Assembly: GCA_009602735.1 (NCBI GenBank)
Contig: WELA01001340.1
Coordinates: 146,346-177,172, forward strand
DNA: 30,827 nt
Source: Mesotaenium endlicherianum
Lineage: Eukaryota; Streptophyta; Zygnematophyceae; Zygnematales; Mesotaeniaceae
Reading direction: 5' to 3'
Shown: positions 27,279 through 30,827 of the stretch, in pieces
How positions within the stretch are numbered: the stretch's first letter is position 1
Layout of the letters: every line of letters begins with the position of its first letter
Position numbers and translations under genes: made by a program
Notes under the pieces: generated by a model
The model's database searches: none
What the model saw: only the letters and a program-made list of their open reading frames with translations
Told to the model about the DNA's origin: nothing

Positions 27279-28126
27279 TCACTTTTGACCGTGGTTGTGT
27301 CTGATGTTAGGGCAGTGGGTCGAAATGTGACCATCCACTCCACAAGCATAGCAATTGGGTCTGAAGTTTGGGTTCCTCTTCCTAATCGGCCTACCTCTAT
27401 TGTCAGTCTTATTCTCGTTTTCTTTGTCAGCAGTAGCTTGCTTGTTCTTGTCTACCTTCAACTGACATTTCTTCTCTAGCAGAGTTTCACTCATCTTGTC
27501 TTTCTCAGCATATTCTATTCTTTGAGCACTTCATTCACAACAGGCCATCCATGCTGATGAGCTATCATAATTTGCATCTCACGATAGGCGAGAATGGAGA
27601 TACCTTCATCCACCAATTTGTCAAGCTCTTCATCATCTTTGTTGTCCTTGGCAATCTTGATGTTGTAGAAGATCTCGGTGAGCTCTTTGCAGTTCGCCAT
27701 TTGGATCTTGTTTCCTTCAGACAAGTTACCCAAAGCTGCCACATCTTGGGTCCTCTTGATTCTCTTCAACTCTCTGGCAAGGATGTTAGTCTCCGTCTTC
27801 TTCTTCTCTAGCATTTGGCCCATATTCTCCATCATGTTAGTCATGCAAAGCTGGAACTGCTCCAGTTGATTTTGAGGCACAGGCTGCTGAGACGAAGCAG
27901 CAGCAGTCTGGGTCTGCCTCGAATTGTCTGCTGCAGTGATGTAACGCCTCTTTGTCAAGTCTTTCACTACTTCATCACGGATGCTTGCAACCAGGAATTT
28001 CAAAGCTTCATCAGAAATTACTGAACTTCCCCCTGAGGGCACCTCCTTACTACCAACAGGTGCTTTGTCTTTTGAGGCCTGGGAAGCGAGGCGCCTTGCC
28101 TCTTCTTGTTGTTCTTGAGCATTCAT
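27279..28126 (-). pseudogene. Orphan gag-like ORF with CCHC zinc knuckle (element D)
   Basis: Two minus-strand frames form one product split by a 1-bp shift near 27520: 28126-27515 (MNAQEQQEEARRLASQ..., ending GWPVVNEVLKE) and 27494-27279 (MSETLLEKKCQL...). The first half is Lys/Glu/Gln-rich and coiled-coil-like (MMENMGQMLEKKKTETNI). The second ends in a CCHC knuckle CYACGVDGHISTHC after a basic stretch. This is the layout of a retroelement capsid/nucleocapsid, but it does not resemble the A/B or C gags. No pol domains or LTRs are seen beside it. The open frame extends a little upstream of the ATG. A cellular zinc-knuckle protein is a less likely alternative. Confidence 0.55.
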
Positions 28127-28952
28127 CGGGTTAGACTCTGAAGACTGTTGAAGAATTCTTTGGCAGAGTCTTGAATGGTGAGCGACATGAGTCTAAAAAA
28201 TTCTCGTGACTAGAGGTCGACTTACTATTCTAAATGCACTAAGTACTATATTTTGCACTTGCATGCTGAGAGCTTGCACAGGGCTGGGTTACATAGTGAG
28301 GGAGAGAAGAGAGCTTCTTCTCGACTGAATTGAAAGTAAAAAGGAATAGAGTATGTGCATGAGTCTCTTCTCATCTCGAGCTTGCATTGCATTTTCAAAC
28401 TTGAATTTAATTTAGATTCACATATTTCTCACTGGGACCCGGTTCATGATAAATCGGAGGTACAAATGGGCAAAAGAAAACTGAAAATCGTCAGAGCCTT
28501 CGTGGTTCAATGAGAGGACTTGCGTTTCTCCCATATAGATCTGCCTTAAGCTCCTTCGCCTCGAACTACCCAGCCCGAGCGGTTTGTCTTCAGAAGTATC
28601 TACTCTGCAGTTCCGACACAGCGAACTATTCTTTCGCCTTTTACTAAAGAATACCGTGCCGGATTTGCGCAAAGGAGTATACTCCAATTTTTGGGAGCTT
28701 CTAACGAAGCACACCTCCAAAGAAATGAAAAATGGAGAAGGAATTGCAATTGGAAAACCGTGCTGTCTACTGATAAAGCCTCATTAACATTTCTGGCATG
28801 AAAGAGCTTGGTGTGATAGAGGCACGTGGGACTCCCTTGGTATTAGAAGGCGCGGTGGCTACAACTGAAGACTATGACATGCTCCCGACTAGTCTTAATC
28901 ACTGTCTAAACTTTTTTTCTCCCGATCTGGCTACTAACCTTCTCAATTAGTG
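28127..28952. other. Sequence between element D and the THUMP gene, including its likely promoter
   Basis: No gene is recognised in about 820 bp. The last part should hold the promoter and 5' UTR of the plus-strand gene starting at 28953. I see no convincing TATA box close to it. A splice-acceptor-like AATTAG lies just before the ATG, so an upstream non-coding exon is possible. Confidence 0.45.
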
Positions 28953-30804
28953 ATGGAAGCAGAGCCCCAAACTAAAAAAGCACGCCTTGAGCCTCCTTCG
29001 TCTCAGGGTAAGGCTGCACATGAAGATAAAGAAAACAAATCTGCTTCTGCAGTACAAGGAGGGCTTGTGGACAGATTTGTCATTACCACAGCATTATGCG
29101 AGGATGACGTCAAATTTAATTCGACCATTCTAGCTACGGATGGAGATGGCTCTGTTGCACCATCCGAAGTTCAAATGCCCCCTTGGGAGCAGCACAGTGC
29201 TGTCATTAACATGGCCCGATTCGACTACAGGGCTGGAGCTGCCCTCCTAGAAGGCCGGGCGGGATTTCTCCTTACCTGTCCTTTTCGTAAGTCTTAGCAT
29301 CCGTCACGTTCTGGACACCCTCTAGGCAGATGCCAGCCTACAACTCACAGGGAGGCCACCATGTCTTCTTCCACCTACTAAATGCTACTGCATCCAAAGA
29401 TTTGCTGCTCAGCAGGCTGATAGCAGGCAGTGGCTTCGGCTGAAGTTGGCATTGCAAGAGCTTCTAGCAGCTGACTGAGCAGGTCATATCCTCTCTCAGC
29501 ATGAGGAGGCTCATTGACAGCAGCCCATAGCTGAGGCCAGTTTGCTTTGCCTTCACAGTTCCGGGGGGTTGGCTGGGGCTTTAGCTGGCAAAACTATTCT
29601 GGCTGTGCTGGGGCTTTAGCTGGCAAAACCACTTTGGCTGTGTAGAAAGATGCTGGATTCTGTGACCTCATCTGTTGCCGAGGGTGCTGTTCTCATGGAC
29701 TTGATGCAGGGCGCGAGAAGAGTGCGACAAACGAAGCCCTTGCCATTCTGCCCCAGGTAATACAAGAAGAGGATAAATATGAGTAAGGAAATTGTGCTAA
29801 GTACGATAGGGATTATGGCATGCCATCCTCTTTCTGAGCCTCAAACTCTTGACCCCCATCACATTCTTCAGCTTCAGTTGCTGAGCTTGTTATATGAAGA
29901 CGCTCATCAGAGGGGGGGAAATGCCCCCTAAGAAAGGGGTGTGTTGCATACATTATGATGGTAAATTGAGGTAGAGCACGCGTACATCTTCGGGCTTGAG
30001 CATGCCGCAAGTCACATGTATGAGCTGTGGTAGAATGCGTTGCATGGTGCAGAGTGTGATTTGACCGTTTCGTCTTCCGCGTTTTTATGTCTTCTTCCAG
30101 TACATACAAAGCATGGGCCAGAGCCGGGGCACAGAAGCAGCAGAAGCAGCAGGTGGTGCAAATGCTCCCCTGTCAGCCAGGAGGGGGGCAGCAGCTGCAG
30201 GTGCTCAAGAGCTTGTGGGCGAGCCCAGTGGCACGGTGACAGCTGGCAGCGGCCTTGGCCGTGGTGCTGACTCAGGTGAGCCTGCAGGCTTGGGTGGAGC
30301 CAACCAGGATGCGTCCACATCAGCGGCTGAGAATCTGACAGCGGTGGTTCAGCAAGAGCAAGCACGTGGAGCTGGAGGACTGAATGGCACTGGAGGCTTG
30401 CAGATCTCAGCATACTCGGGAGCAGCAGCCTTGGGAGCCGTAGCTGTGGATGCTGCAGGTTCCGCAGCGGTAGGCTCGAAAGCTGAGGCTGGGGGGGGGA
30501 GTCCTGCAAGTGTGGAAGCTGGACCAGCTCCGGTAACAGGTTTGGCAGCGGCAGGAGGGGGAAGAGGGGCAGTGGAGGCAGGTGTGGAGTCAGCATGTAC
30601 GGGGCGAGGTCGCCGGGGCAAGAAAGGAGGTCGGGGAGGTGGCTCGGTTCCTGGTTCGGTCGTAGACTCGGGGCTTACTCTGGTTAAGCTGGGCAGCATG
30701 GGCATAGTTTTTCTGATTCTGCCCGAGTCCTTTTTGCACTGCCCGACGGAGGTGGTCAGGAAGCTTCTGGAAGATGTGCAGAGCGGCAAGCAGAAGCCCC
30801 TCGA
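28953..30804 (+). CDS. THUMPD1/TAN1-like tRNA acetylation adaptor, 5' three exons, partial
   Basis: Proposed exons are 28953-29286 (donor GTAAGT), 29710-29756 (acceptor TGCAG, donor GTAATA) and 30101-30804 (acceptor TTCCAG, donor GTGAGT). The phases agree: 1, then 0, then 2 at the last donor. Splicing joins RAGFLLTCPF to RREKSATNEALAILPQ, the G-hLhTC...rE..at.EA..hL signature at the start of THUMPD1/TAN1 proteins. Exon 3 later gives LGSMGIVFLILP and PTEVVRKLLEDV, which fit the family's following segment. Between them is an insertion of about 180 residues rich in Ala and Gly, unusual for the family. The N-terminus has a basic KKARL motif. Family members act with the Kre33/NAT10 acetyltransferase to make ac4C in tRNA-Ser and tRNA-Leu. 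The start is an ATG at 28953; the remaining exons are beyond the window. Confidence 0.72.
29573..29642. repeat. 35-bp tandem duplication in intron 1 of the THUMP gene
   Basis: CTGGGGCTTTAGCTGGCAAA begins at 29573 and again at 29608, giving two imperfect 35-bp units. They lie between the proposed exons 1 and 2. Confidence 0.8.
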
Positions 30805-30815
30805 GTGAGTCCCAT

Positions 30816-30827
30816 CCCCCCCCCCCC
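30816..30827. repeat. Poly-C at right edge
   Basis: The window ends in at least 12 C, eleven bases after the exon 3 donor. As at the left edge, the sequence probably stops at a homopolymer where assembly failed. Confidence 0.9.

Noticed and set aside
26640..27400. A complete 5' LTR for element C
   Set aside because: Only the first 9 bases match the 3' LTR. No later part, TATA box or end sequence corresponds, and no AGCAA duplication is found.
1..30827. tRNA, rRNA or bacterial operon structure
   Set aside because: No cloverleaf, rRNA core sequence, ribosome-binding-site pattern or collinear operon was seen. The PBS matches are only 12-nt complements of a tRNA end.

Overview
The window looks like nuclear DNA of a multicellular-type eukaryote. 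I would guess a streptophyte green alga such as a charophyte, with modest confidence. The grounds are spliced genes with GT-AG introns, long CAG/CTG-encoded Gln and Ala tracts in coding DNA, degenerate TTAGGG-like repeats in an intron, and plant-style Ty3/gypsy chromoviruses primed by initiator tRNA-Met. I see no bacterial gene organisation, rRNA, tRNA or CRISPR array. Both ends of the window run into poly-C, so the contig probably stops at homopolymers.

Left flank (1-4000): a minus-strand gene with a very low-complexity product (poly-Gln, poly-Ala, Pro-rich, with a SUMO-interaction-like motif). Its large exon ends at a GTGAGC donor at 1386, and a candidate next exon lies near 487-597. Region 4000-5800 holds only unrecognised, decayed open stretches.

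Middle (5800-26650): a mobile-element graveyard with one young element. A decayed gypsy integrase (minus) is split by a solo LTR (6373-7128) with a near-perfect target duplication. A second solo LTR of the same family lies inverted at 7582-8321 with a perfect CCCTA duplication. Next comes a decayed tyrosine recombinase (8917-9584, minus), cut at 9585 by element A, a broken plus-strand chromovirus. Element A is cut at 14557 by element C, a minus-strand chromovirus from another lineage that carries stops, a frameshift and an RT active-site change. Element C is interrupted at 16464-16468 by element B (16469-23148, minus). B is a close relative of A and appears intact: 503-bp LTRs differing at four sites, a GTTTC duplication, PBS, PPT, full gag, full pol with chromodomain, and a predicted -1 frameshift signal between them. 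The nesting is tyrosine recombinase, then A, then C, then B.

Right flank (26650-30827): the rest of C's 5' LTR and of A is not present where the nesting predicts it. Instead there is unassigned sequence and an orphan gag-like ORF with a CCHC knuckle (27279-28126, minus). The window ends in the 5' half of a spliced plus-strand gene (28953-30804) that I recognise as a THUMPD1/TAN1-type tRNA acetylation adaptor, carrying a large Ala/Gly-rich insertion and running off the right edge.
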